From Eremomyces bilateralis CBS 781.70 (lineage: Eukaryota; Ascomycota; Dothideomycetes; Eremomycetales; Eremomycetaceae), in contig NW_022985067.1 of NCBI RefSeq assembly GCF_010015585.1, positions 766,808-830,807 on the forward strand: DNA of 64,000 nt. Reading direction: 5' to 3'. The notes under the pieces are model-generated. The model did not search any database. It was not told the origin of the DNA and saw nothing but the letters and a program-made list of their open reading frames with translations. Made by a program: the position numbers and the translations under genes. Shown one piece after another: positions 35,653 to 46,087 of the stretch; position 1 is the stretch's first letter; each line of letters starts with the position of its first letter.

Positions 35653-37078
35653 TCAAATCCACCCAACCCGATGCCCAAGATAGCTAAACCCTCCAAAGAA
35701 GGCCGTCACTCCAGTAAATGCAATCAACCCTCCATACCCATTGTCATACGCGAACTTCGATCTCCCTCCCCACCCCGTTCCAGCCTTCAACAACACCTCA
35801 CTAAGGGGACCCGAGACCACATTCCCTAAACCCTTCCCGACCGCCAGCAGCGCAAAAATCAACCCCGTATCCGCAGCGTTGTTCACCTTCTGCACATCAC
35901 GCACGATGCCCGACCACGTCGTCGAATAACTCCCGGCGAAAAGCCCGTAGATCATGCTGAACAGGTACAGCAGCGTAAGGTTCGACGCCAGCCCCCAGAA
36001 GAGAAACACCGCGACGCACGTTCCCACCGTCGACAACATGATACACGTCGTGATATGGAACCGATCCACCGCGATTCCCATGAACACGCACCCTACTACG
36101 CTCATCAAGTTCAGCAGCGTCAACGTCAGCGACGACTTGAACCCCGACGCTCCCAGCGCTGTCGCGTGCATCGGCAGGTAGATCGACGGCAGAAAGAACC
36201 CCAGCGACTCGACCACGCTGCCGATCTGCAGCATGCCGAAGACCCGGGTCGTGGCGAACCGGAAATCGAGGCGCCGCGCGTGCATCGCCGGAGAGACCGG
36301 TAGCCGTGGTTTGAGGTAGTAGAGCAGCGGGGCGGTCAGGATGCACACGGCCAGCGCCCAGATGCGCAGGGTGGTACGGAAGCCGTAGGAGTCGAGGAGC
36401 CATTGCATGAGGAAGGGGAGGACGACACCGGCAAGCCCAGTGCCAGCCCACATGATGCCGAAGGCGAGGCCTTTGCGGCGGATGAACCACTCGTTTAAGA
36501 AGAGAATGGTGGGGGAATAGGCGATGGAGCCGCCGATGCCGTAGAGGAGGCCTTGGGTGGCGATGAGGTGGGTGACGGTCTGGGAAAAAGAACTGAGGCC
36601 GAGGGCGAGGCAGAGGATGACCAGGCCGATGACGGCGAAGGGGCGGCGGAGTTTGGGGAAGGCTTTCATGGCACCGAAGACGATAAGGGAGTCGAGGTAC
36701 ATGATTCCGGAGGATACGGTGCCGATTAGGGCGATGTTGCTGGATCCGGCGAACGGTTCATGAGTGCTGTAATATTGCTGGAAGACACCATATGAAAATG
36801 GAAACCCTATATCTTGCTCAGTGTCTCATCGATATAGGTATTAGAACGAAGGAATTACCCCAAACTAAGGACTCGACCATAAACGCCGCGGCCAGGAATA
36901 GCCATGCGTCTTTCCCTCCATCTGCTGGCGGGAGAGAAAACTCCTGAACCCCATCCTGCAATGAAGGCTCTCGATGGTTTCCCTGTGAATCCAGCTCTTG
37001 AGGATTTCCGACACCGGAGTCATCTCCTCTCAACCGAGCAGTCGCAATTGGGCGAAGTTCTACATCCAGGGACTCCAT
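35653..37078 (-). CDS. Second monocarboxylate-type MFS transporter
   Basis: Exons 37078-36859 and 36806-35653 give 457 aa. The ~55-residue N-terminus is hydrophilic. The first membrane helix is DAWLFLAAAFMVESLVWG, joined across the intron to FPFSYGVFQQYY, the position where MCT-type proteins carry their 'GVF..YY' motif. About 12 hydrophobic helices follow, with no long tail. The classical GGYGW motif before helix 1 is replaced by a GGKDAW-type start, so it belongs to a different subgroup from its neighbour. Low residue-level similarity between the two argues against a recent tandem duplication. Substrate unknown. The 52-nt intron (36858-36807) ends in ATAG. Confidence 0.85.
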
Positions 37079-37875
37079 TTAGACCTAGAGAAGCGAGGTC
37101 AAACCCTATATACTCGAATTCTCGGAACCAAATCAATTGTCAAGGGAAGGAAAACAGTCAGCTTGGACACAGGATTCATTTTCAACCGTTCACACAGTCG
37201 GACTCATCGAAGGTATCTTGGGCTGTCATCACCGATCGGCCATGACTGCATCTTCGGATTTCGGAGTAATAGAGCCATGTAGTGGGGGCAGTACGTAGTA
37301 GTATATGGTAGCGTGCAGATACCAGTGGGTCACTGGGTCGACACTTTACACTATGGAAGGTTGTCAATATTGATGATCATATTGTTGAGGTATTTTTGAA
37401 TCAATTCACAATATCTGGCAGTCCGAAGATCTGGTACCTTTCCTATGGACGTATAATATATGAAGAGTTAAGAAGTGTGGAGTGCATCCCCCTGATCCTT
37501 TGATCCTCCAACCCCAAATGCGCATCATATCAAATTGCTTGAGGCACAGCAATCAACATGTGGCGTTCAGCCCCTGGAATTTTCATCAGGCGGTGATCCC
37601 TGCCACTTGTTGCCATCATCGTTCGTTTCGAGTTTCGACATTCAACTCCCGGTTCCATTCTTTGCTCCATCCGAACTTTGTGAATGGCTCAAATCTTATG
37701 AATGGGTCAAAAAGGGTGTTTGCCCTTCCAGTTTTCAGCCGTCGACATTCATCAGAAATCATGACCATCTTGTCTCTGTGAACCAGCTATTCTTCTCCCT
37801 TGTCTCGTTCGGTCTCCTTTCGGGGTTTGAGTCAACTCTATAGTCGACTTTATAAGAGTCAAAACTTTATACATC
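37079..37875. other. Divergent promoter region, no gene seen
   Basis: Lies between the MFS gene start (minus) and the glycosyltransferase start (plus). A TATA-like TTTATAAG lies near 37847-37856, only ~20-30 bp before the glycosyltransferase ATG. Nothing else recognised. Confidence 0.45.
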
Positions 37876-39444
37876 ATGTTGCTTCCGCAACGATACGCTA
37901 AAAGCGTGGCCGCCATCGTGGTCGTCGCCCTCTTTCTCCTGTTTTTAGTCGCTTTCCGCCTACAGTATTCCTGGTCCGATCCCAAGCTCACGCCGCTTCG
38001 ACCTCCAGTCAATTATTACGACACCTCCCGGATCCCGCAGACCATCGACAAGGCCTACGCCGCTCCGATCCCCGCCAACGAATGCTGGCCGGAGCTCGAA
38101 TACCTTCGACAGAAGGATTTGGATTTGGGCACCAACGTGACATGGTCGAGACGATGCATTCAGCCGATGTTTGGAAAATCGGACCGAGACGAGGTCAAGA
38201 AGCTGCCCGGATCGTTGATCACGCAGCAGTCGGTCCTCGACCTCGGGTCGTGTGCACATGAAGATATCCCTCCGTGCGAAGTGCTCCCGCTGAACGTCCC
38301 ACATACCTATCCCGAGAAGCAATATGCACATATCATCTTCGGCGTGGCGTCCAAGTACGAACGGATCCGGGATTCCTTGCCCGCGACAGCGCATTGGTTG
38401 GCTCTTTCCGGGGCGGAGTTGATCGGCGTTGTTGTCGACGTCGACGCGAGCGAGACGGGCAAGTTGCGGGCGCTGGAAAAAGAATACGCGGACTGGGACA
38501 TCAAGGCGAAGTTCACGGCGCCGACTCTGACCGAGTACATTCCCAACAACAACGATGAAGACCGGAGCACCGACCGCGACATCCCCATCGAGCACCATCA
38601 CTTCATGATGATCCGCGATATGATGAAATACACGACCTCTCGAACCCAGTGGCTGGGCATTCTCGACGACGACACCTTCTTCCCCTCTCTCTACCCTATC
38701 GGCGAAGAACTCTCCAAGTACGACCACACCAAACCCTTCTGGCTCGGCGGCCTCTCCGAAGACTTCTTCCACGTGAAGGTCTGGGGTCTCATGGCCTTCG
38801 GCGGCGCCGGCGTCTTCATCTCCATGCCGCTCGCCCGCAAGCTCGACCCCGTCCTCGAAACCTGCATCGCCGACGCCTCCGTCGACACCGGCGACGGCAT
38901 CCTCCGCGACTGCATCTACACCAAGACTAGCACCAAGCTGACCATCATCACCCGCCTCTACCAGCACGACATGCTAGGCGACCTCTCCGGCTTCTTCGAA
39001 AGCGGCATCCAACCCCTCAGCATCCACCACTGGAAATCCTGGTATGACGAACCCGTCATGGCCCAGGCCGCTGTGGCCGGCGTCTGCGGCGACTGCTATC
39101 TGCAGCGCTGGCAGTTTGGCGAGAACACGCTCTTCGCCAACGGGTACAGCATCACCCTCTACCCCGAGGGATTGGAGAACATCGACCTGACCCATTGCGA
39201 GGGCACCTGGGCGTACCCCGCGCACGGGATCAGCGGGCATGAGTACGATTTCAGCTTCGGGCCGCTGCGGCCGAAGTTAGAGGCGGACCAGAAGAAGAGC
39301 TATCGGCTGAAGGACGCGGTGCGCATGGCGAACGGGGTGTTGCGGCAGATTTACGTGTATAAGGGCGATGTGGAGCGGGGGGAGATGGATGAGGTGGTGG
39401 AGCTGTTGTGGGAGCCGGGGAGGGAGGGGACGGCGTCGGGTTGA
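37876..39444 (+). CDS. Golgi-type glycosyltransferase (GT31/fringe-like)
   Basis: A single exon of 522 aa. One N-terminal membrane anchor (residues about 11-30, IVVVALFLLFLVAF) makes it a type II membrane protein. The catalytic region shows HIIFGVASKYERI near 152-165 and a DDD metal-binding motif at residues 264-266 (LGILDDDTFFPS). WLGGLSED and GGAGVFIS (near 300-325) and DTGDGILRDC follow; this arrangement is that of fringe-like/DUF604 glycosyltransferases, which use UDP-sugars in the Golgi. Donor and acceptor are unknown. Many paired cysteines in the C-terminal half suggest lumenal disulphides. Absence of introns is unusual beside its neighbours but normal for some members. Confidence 0.85.
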   Translation: MLLPQRYAKSVAAIVVVALFLLFLVAFRLQYSWSDPKLTPLRPPVNYYDTSRIPQTIDKAYAAPIPANECWPELEYLRQKDLDLGTNVTWSRRCIQPMFGKSDRDEVKKLPGSLITQQSVLDLGSCAHEDIPPCEVLPLNVPHTYPEKQYAHIIFGVASKYERIRDSLPATAHWLALSGAELIGVVVDVDASETGKLRALEKEYADWDIKAKFTAPTLTEYIPNNNDEDRSTDRDIPIEHHHFMMIRDMMKYTTSRTQWLGILDDDTFFPSLYPIGEELSKYDHTKPFWLGGLSEDFFHVKVWGLMAFGGAGVFISMPLARKLDPVLETCIADASVDTGDGILRDCIYTKTSTKLTIITRLYQHDMLGDLSGFFESGIQPLSIHHWKSWYDEPVMAQAAVAGVCGDCYLQRWQFGENTLFANGYSITLYPEGLENIDLTHCEGTWAYPAHGISGHEYDFSFGPLRPKLEADQKKSYRLKDAVRMANGVLRQIYVYKGDVERGEMDEVVELLWEPGREGTASG

Positions 39445-40034
39445 GTACCATTACACGATGATGACCGAAGTGCTCCGGCGTCGTTGGAGGTGCCGGTACC
39501 GCCGAGCGAGGCAACGGGCAGTGGATTACGAGTCATGAGGTGCTATGGTACCTCATGATATGTGTGCTGCAGAAAGCAGACCGCGAGAATGACATGAGAC
39601 CAAACGAAAGGAATGCGGTCCTCATCGCACAGCGCCACAAGGAAGTCCCTCATGCGGTGCTCGAACGTGTACTTCGGATGATTCAAAGCGACCCAATATG
39701 ATCCGTTGTGGGTGATGTGCCCTGGAAAATATGAGCGGTGTTTGGGATGAATGTTGGCTCATGGACGGATCATATACACTTACGGGTAGCAAATACACTA
39801 GTGGTCGGGTCAGGAGTTAGGGGTCACGAGGTGGTGTTCCAATGTCGGTGGTTCGGCTGGGATACCACTAAAATGAATAGGTATAATGTCCTCTGGTTTG
39901 ATGCATCGTGTATTACTAGTTGTATCCTAGAATATCAAACCAAAAGTGGCCGAATGAAGCAAAGTTAGTCTATCAAAATGTAAGCCCAAAGGCTTGACTT
40001 TTACCTAGGGACAAGAATCAAATAGGTATATACA
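39445..40034. other. Intergenic between convergent genes
   Basis: The 3' flanks of the glycosyltransferase (plus) and RIX7 (minus). No gene, repeat or RNA recognised. Confidence 0.45.
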
Positions 40035-42218
40035 TCAAATCCTCGAAGCCAACTTCCCCTTCATCCTCTCATATTTCTGAATATCCACCACACTCGTCCG
40101 CACCGTCTCGCATGCATGCTCGAAATCCTGCAACTCCACCACCTCCGCCCCCCTCCGCAGCGCACTCTGCCCAGCACGTCTTAACAAGCTCCCCAGATCC
40201 GCGCCGCTGAAATTCCCGCACCGCCGTCCAATCTCTGCGAACTCCTCGTGGATCGGCGTCTTCTGAATCAGCGCCTTCAGAATATCCACCCGCTCTTGCT
40301 CGCCCGGCAGCCCGACGAACAGCAACGTCTCCAGCCGGCCCGGACGCAGCATCGCCGGATCGATGATATCCGGACGGTTAGTGGCGGCGATGACGTAGAT
40401 GCCCTGGCGGGCGCTGAGGCCGTCGAGCTCGGTGAGGAGGGTGTTGACAACGCGGGCGGAGGAGTCGGAGAGGGCGTCCTCGCGCTTGGGGGAGAGGGCG
40501 TCGAGCTCGTCGAAGAAGATGACGCAGGGGATGGAGGAGCGGGCGCGCTGGAACACCTGGCGCACGGCGCGCTCGGACTCGCCAACGTACTTGTTGAGGA
40601 GCTCGGGGCCCTTGACGCTGATGAAGTTGGCTTTGGACTCGTTGGCGACAGCTTTGGCGAGGAGGGTCTTGCCGCACCCAGGGGGGCCCCAGAGGAGGAT
40701 GCCAGTGGGGGCGAGGATGCCGACTTTGCGGAAGCGTTCGGGGTTTTTGATGGGCTCGACGATGGCGGTTTGGAGCTCGGCGCGGACTTCTTCCAGGGCG
40801 CCGATGTCTTGCCAGGTCGTGTCGGGGATGGTTGCAAATCCTTCTCGTTTCGATGAGGGCTGGATGCCAGGGAGGACCTCCAAGAACGCCCTCATAGAGA
40901 TAGCCGTATCTTCGAATCCAATCGGGCGGGGTTGGTCTTTGTTCTTGACCCGTTCAATCAGTCGCGTGATCGACTTGTCCATGCCAGAGTAGTCTTTCGC
41001 CTGATCAATGTCCATATCCACTTCCGTTTCGGTAGCTTGCCGCTCCAACGCTTCCCGATATTGATCCATCGACCATGTCCCCGCCTTGCCAACCAGGTCT
41101 CGAAGATCCGCGCCAACGAACCCAGGAGTCTTCTTCGCTAAGATAGCAAAATCGACATCCACAGCGACATGGATGTCTCTCGTCTGCGCACGGAGGATGG
41201 ACTCCCGCATAGGCTCGTTCGGAACGCCCATGTTGATCTCCGTATCGAACCTACCCCCACGACGCAGCGCCGGATCCAAACTGTCCGGACGATTCGTTGC
41301 CGCCAGCACGATCACCGGCTTCCCGTCATTCGCCTCCATCGCGAGACTGTCCATGCAAATGAGAATCTGAGCGACGATCCGCTTCTCCATCTGACTCTGC
41401 GCGGTATCGCGCTTGGGAGCGATGACGTCGATCTCATCGATGAATATCAGGCAGGGCGCAAGCCGTCGTGCTTCCTCGAAGTGCTCCCTGATCTGCTTTT
41501 CCGATTCACCGGACATGCCAGAGACCACCGAAGGACCCAGGATTTCGATGAACGGCACGCCGAGTTTTGCAGCAAATGCTCTCGAGATGACGGTCTTTCC
41601 GCACCCCGGTGGACCGTGAAGGAGGATGCCTCTCGGGATCGGAATTTTTCGTTTGGCGTATTCTTCAGGGCAAAGTAGAGGCAGTACCAGGTGGTCTTTT
41701 AACTCTTTCTTGATCGCGTCTACGCCACCGACATCTTCGAGACGTATATGTGTCGGAGGACTGCGATCCACGGGTTCGGGTGCGGGCTTCCGTCGCTTCT
41801 TTACTGGTTGTTCGCCGTCCGCCAATTTGCCTTCCCTCTTCTTGGTGGGTTTCTCTCCGCTGACGCCTGGGGCGGGAGATCCAGTGGTAGGAGGGGTCCA
41901 TGATTGCACGATGGTCTTGTTCATAAGGTTCGACGCCGGCGGGGGCGCTGGGTCTTCTAGATCGCCGTCGAACGAGTCGATATCGTCGTCGCCATTCTCT
42001 TCCGCGAGCACCGCGAGGACTCGCTCGATGCTATCCTCCAAGATGGGTTTGGGCCTCCGTCGTAGGCTCGAGTTGGAGTGTTTGATCCAGTCGTAGACTG
42101 AATAGGATGTGAGTAGCTCGCCTTCGCGTTCATCTTGTAATTTGCGGACTACTTGATAGACCTCGCGGTCGAGTCCTTGCCGGAGGGACGGTCTCGACTT
42201 TGTGTGCTTGCTCGGCAT
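40035..42218 (-). CDS. rix7: Ribosome biogenesis AAA-ATPase RIX7 (NVL homologue)
   Basis: A single exon of 727 aa. Two AAA modules are present, each with GPPGCGKT (near residues 202 and 470), a Walker B (IFIDEIDVIAPKR, IFFDELDALSPKR) and sensor motifs (AATNRPDSLDPALRR, AATNRPDIIDPAMLRPGR). The N-terminal ~75 residues form the small helical domain typical of NVL/RIX7, followed by a basic stretch KKRRK likely to be a nuclear signal. The family strips the assembly factor Nsa1 from pre-60S particles in the nucleolus. The open frame reaches back to a GTG at 42224, but the first ATG is 42218. It shares a 457-bp divergent promoter region with VPS20. Confidence 0.95.
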   Translation of the reverse strand: MPSKHTKSRPSLRQGLDREVYQVVRKLQDEREGELLTSYSVYDWIKHSNSSLRRRPKPILEDSIERVLAVLAEENGDDDIDSFDGDLEDPAPPPASNLMNKTIVQSWTPPTTGSPAPGVSGEKPTKKREGKLADGEQPVKKRRKPAPEPVDRSPPTHIRLEDVGGVDAIKKELKDHLVLPLLCPEEYAKRKIPIPRGILLHGPPGCGKTVISRAFAAKLGVPFIEILGPSVVSGMSGESEKQIREHFEEARRLAPCLIFIDEIDVIAPKRDTAQSQMEKRIVAQILICMDSLAMEANDGKPVIVLAATNRPDSLDPALRRGGRFDTEINMGVPNEPMRESILRAQTRDIHVAVDVDFAILAKKTPGFVGADLRDLVGKAGTWSMDQYREALERQATETEVDMDIDQAKDYSGMDKSITRLIERVKNKDQPRPIGFEDTAISMRAFLEVLPGIQPSSKREGFATIPDTTWQDIGALEEVRAELQTAIVEPIKNPERFRKVGILAPTGILLWGPPGCGKTLLAKAVANESKANFISVKGPELLNKYVGESERAVRQVFQRARSSIPCVIFFDELDALSPKREDALSDSSARVVNTLLTELDGLSARQGIYVIAATNRPDIIDPAMLRPGRLETLLFVGLPGEQERVDILKALIQKTPIHEEFAEIGRRCGNFSGADLGSLLRRAGQSALRRGAEVVELQDFEHACETVRTSVVDIQKYERMKGKLASRI

Positions 42219-42675
42219 TTTCACACGATCCGAACTACAGGTATCGGGGATGCAAAAGAGAGATTAAAGAGAGTTAGGACTCATGTCCTACAGTACCACT
42301 GGTACTTCAACACGATGCGGTGGTCTTCGACTTTGGCGGGAAGTCCTTCACTGTTGAATGTTGAATGTCCAAATCTAAAATTTATCGTCCCCTGCCAGTT
42401 TGGATCGACGCCGGAAACGGAGGGTGGAGGTGCTGGCTTATCGATAAGGGACGTCACAGCACGACACCAGGCCCTCTAGTCAACAGCCGCAAATGCAGGC
42501 TATTAATACATCCCACTTCATTCGAAAATGCAAATACAGTATTGAAAGCTTCGGCTTACTCTGCGGTGAAGTTGCAATTGTTCCCGTACCCGTTGAGCAT
42601 TTACGCCACACAATTCTCGGAGTCCGGCAGTCAACTGGAGTTGAAGCTCATGGAAGGCATCCGCAATCGATCAAT
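42219..42675. promoter_or_regulatory. Divergent promoter region of RIX7 and VPS20
   Basis: 457 bp between two start codons pointing away from each other. No clear TATA box or known operator; housekeeping-type spacing. Confidence 0.4.
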
Positions 42676-43421
42676 ATGGGCAACTCCAGTAGCTCTAATA
42701 AGATATCGGCCCAGGATAAGTGAGCATGTCTGAACCGAGCTCGCCGCAACTCTCTAACGGCGGTGCAGGGCTATTCTTGATATGAAAATCCAGCGCGACA
42801 AGCTACAACAGTACCAAAAGCGGATCGCCGTCATCACCGAGCGCGAACGAGAAATCGCGAAGGAGTGTCTACAGAAGGGTGAGAAAAAACGAGCGCTACT
42901 AGCGCTACGGCGGAAGAAATACCAAGAGTCCTTGTTAGCCAAGACGGACGATCAATTGGCGCAGTTGGAGATCCTCACGAACGACATCGAGTTTGCGCGG
43001 GTTCAGAAAGATGTCTTGTTCGGACTCCAACAGGGCACGGTGGTTTTGAAGGAGATACATAGGGAGATGGGAGGCATACAGCGGGTGGAGAAGCTGTTAG
43101 AAGACACGACGGAGGCTCAGGCAGCTCAAAGAGTTTGTCTCCTTGCAACCTTTTCGCTATTGCCCCGTACGCTAACCCCTTCAATAGGAGATAAGCGAAA
43201 TGCTAGGTGGCAGAATGTCGAACCAGGACGAAGATGAGGTGGAAGATGAGCTAGAAGCCCTCCAGGCGGAAGTGAATGCTCACCAGTTCCCGGATGCGCC
43301 GCGGAAGAATGTGGAGGGGGAGCCAACTCGGAAGGTGCGCGAGACTCCACGAGAAAGAGCACAACGGAGGCGACAGGAGGCAGAAGCAGAGGAGGAGGAG
43401 AGAGAAGCAGTTCCAGCATAA
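42676..43421 (+). CDS. vps20: ESCRT-III subunit VPS20 (CHMP6)
   Basis: Exons 42676-42719, 42769-43132 and 43188-43421 give 213 aa. The first exon is only 44 nt and encodes MGNSSSSNKISAQD, a textbook N-myristoylation start (Gly2, Ser/Asn after it). The Snf7-type helical core follows (KIQRDKLQQYQKRI, KKRALLALRRKKYQE), then the EISEMLGG segment and an acidic region. The tail is a Glu/Arg-rich region with the ETPRERAQRRRQEAE stretch. In the family VPS20 links ESCRT-II to Snf7 polymer on endosomal membranes. The second intron has the weaker donor GTTTGT but a strong CTAAC and AATAG. Missing the tiny first exon would lose the lipid anchor. Confidence 0.93.
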
Positions 43422-43851
43422 GACCGTCTGCATTGTTCTTGATTTCAAGCTAAGGAGTAACGTCGGGGGAGTGAGTGTTTTGCATTTCCGAGCGTTTTGG
43501 ATATCTGGTTTTGCGCCTCTTCTATTCCTCACCGACCGGCGGAACCAGTGGCATATGATTATTTGATAATCCGACTATCTAGCTGTATGAGTTATTGGTA
43601 TTAAATCAATGCTTCCTAGGAATAAGTGCCTATCGATGCTCGTAGCAAATGATCCTCCTAACGCACGTGCTTTATATCTCCCCCACCCACGTCATTGGTT
43701 TGCCCCCCTTAGAACTTCGCCAATTCCATCCCCCCAATATAATAGACACAAAGCACGTAACCTCAATCCATGCCTGGATTTCAAAATAGCAGGTCACGAT
43801 TCAAGCCCTCAGCTGTCCCGTCGCATTCAAGAACCTTGAATATCCACTACA
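43422..43851. other. Intergenic, nothing recognised
   Basis: VPS20 3' flank and promoter of the PITH gene; C-rich stretch at about 43676-43735. No gene seen. Confidence 0.4.
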
Positions 43852-44567
43852 ATGTCGCATTGCCACGATGAGCACGATCATCACCACCATGACCACGACG
43901 GCCATGATCATTCGGACGACATCACACCAGCACTACAGAACTTACTTCATGGGCAGATAGACTTCAGCGCCGTAAGCACTCTCAACGAGACCGATCCGCG
44001 GTCTGGCGCCGCCATCTTGCAGAAAACATGGGCACAGCGGCTAGAAGACCAGCCGGAGCTTAGAAGCGACGCTGACGAGCAGATTCTAATGCTGGTCCCG
44101 TAGGTTTGGGCGCCGCTTATGCTATAAGATAGTATTAATAGGATCACAGGTTCACCGGGCAAGTCCGATTACATAGCATCATCCTCCGCACCTCCGCATC
44201 CGACTCTGCCCCTCGCACCCTCAAAGTCTTCATCAACCGCGACGACCTCGACTTCTCTACCGCCACTGACCTCCAGCCCACGCAGACCTTCGAGCTCGCG
44301 CAGACCTCGGACATCCAAGAGCATCCCGTGAAGCGGGTGCTCTTTAACTCCACGCGGCAGCTCGGGTTATTTTTCGAAGATAACTTCTCCGGCGGCGACG
44401 AGGATGAGACGGTGATCACCTACCTGGCGTTTAAGGGGGATTTCATGAAGCTGAATAAGGAGCCGGTGAGCTTCCTATACGAGGCGGCGGCGAATCCGTC
44501 GGATCATACGCCGATTGTAGGGACGAAGCAAGGGATGGGGAGTGACATTGGTCGTGGAGGCGCGTAG
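43852..44567 (+). CDS. PITH-domain protein (DUF1000)
   Basis: Exons 43852-44099 and 44150-44567 give 221 aa. The first ~22 residues are almost entirely His, Asp and Glu (CHDEHDHHHHDHDGH), a likely metal-binding tail. Then follows the PITH domain: LQNLLHGQIDFSAVSTLNE, ILMLVPFTGQVRLHSI, an antiparallel beta core with TLKVFINRDDLDF, VLFNSTRQLGLFFEDN and VITYLAFKGDF. PITH domains occur at the C-terminus of thioredoxin-like proteins that bind the 26S proteasome and in small stand-alone proteins like this one. The 50-nt intron splits a Pro codon and ends at ATCACAG. Proteasome contact here is inference. Confidence 0.9.
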
Positions 44568-45070
44568 ATGGTGGTCAGCGGGCGGGTTTACGCGTTGGAG
44601 AAGCAAAGCGAGCAAATGATACCCACGCGAAAGCAGATGACGTCTGTCGAGAAGAGCGTTGCATATGACCGGTGTCTGTCTATTTGGATTGGTTGTGTAA
44701 AATAAAGGCTAAGGCTCGGGATAGTGCAGTTCAACGTACCTTACTCCTGAAGAAGCATTTCGCTCTTGTATCGCTCTAGGGCTTAGGAGGCTTCGTCATG
44801 TAAGCTACAATTGCAAGAGTCATAAACTCAAATAGTCACACTAGCCAAGCTGTGCCCGGAGTGATAATCCAAGCATATGAATTAAATTAAATACCCCGCG
44901 TCGAGCTTGACTTTCGGCTTCGATTATCGGGGACGTATTCAACGCATCTAATGATCTAATGTCTATGCTAAAACATTCGGTCCACTTCAAGACTTAGAGA
45001 CATATATCAACCCGATCCCCTCAACTTCGAATTCTTAAGCAGACAGCCGTATCCCCTACGACAATAGAAG
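44568..45070. other. Intergenic, nothing recognised
   Basis: Between two plus-strand genes. AT-rich near 44878-44895. No gene, tRNA or repeat seen. Confidence 0.45.
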
Positions 45071-45835
45071 ATGTTTTACGAACCAGGGAAGACCAGCCAT
45101 GGGCTGAAGCGCGATCCATTCAAGGTTCTCTTGTGATTTGATAAAGATAGAATTGTACTAACTTCCGTAAAAGGCATGCGTTGTCCCTCGCCCGATCGGA
45201 TGGATATCCACGATAAACAACGCCGGACAAGCCAACCTGGCGCCGTACAGCCAGTTCAACAACCTGACCTTCGACCCTCCATATGTCATGTTCTCCGCCA
45301 ACCAGAACCCCGACGGGGTACGCAAGGACTCCGTCGTGAACGTCGAGCAGTCGGGGAGGTTTTGCTGGAACCTGGCGACCTGGGATCTGCGAGAGCAAGT
45401 CAACATCACCGCGGAGCAAGTCCCCTATGGCGTCGACGAGTTCGAGCGCGCGAACCTGACGAAAGAGTGGAGTCGGGTGATCGAGAAGGTGCCAATGGTC
45501 AAAGAAAGCCCGGTCCGGTTCGAATGCACGTATTATTCGACGTTGAAGCTTCCGGGGAACGCGCCGGTGGGGTCGGTGGACGTGGTCATTGGCAAGGTTG
45601 TCGCCATTCATATTGACGATAGCGTGCTCACGGATGGGATTTTGGACATTCGGAAAACGCAGCCGATCGCTCGATGTGGTAAGTGGAGTGGATCGTTCGG
45701 CTTCAAATGTCCATGCTCACTATCGAAGGGTATTATCAATACGCCGTGATCCGGGAGACGTTCGACATGATTATCCCGGGAGACAATTCTCAACTCCTTA
45801 ACGGGTTGGAAGGAAAGTCGTCAAACCAGACTTAG
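45071..45835 (+). CDS. Flavin-reductase-like FMN-binding split-barrel protein
   Basis: Exons 45071-45124, 45174-45678 and 45729-45835 give 221 aa. It starts MFYEPGKTSHGLKRDPFK and continues into VVPRPIGWISTIN and NLAPYSQFNNLTFDPPYVMFS, the conserved FMN-binding segment of the DIM6/NTAB-type flavin reductase-like family. Later motifs are ETFDMIIPGDN near the end and GKVVAIHIDD. Members are small cytosolic flavoproteins or flavin reductases of uncertain substrate. The first intron (45125-45173) has an unusual donor, GTTCTC, but a perfect TACTAAC branch site; the second has GTAAGT. It is convergent with the next gene. Confidence 0.85.
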
Positions 45836-46087
45836 GTTCGATGATCTGCGTCGAAGTGTATGGAGTGTGGATTGTTTGCCGTCACTCGAGCTTGCCAGCG
45901 TGCGAGCAATAGCAATCGAATTTCGTGCTGCGTATGCTTGACTATCTTGATCTCGTCAGAGAGACATGTTCATAGATATCGATTTCGTAGAGGATTTACC
46001 AGGATGGGTAGAATGGCGCCAATCTTATACAGGTCGTTGCGATGCAATCGGATCTTGAACCAATCTCTCTCGCCTATCACTTGGCGC

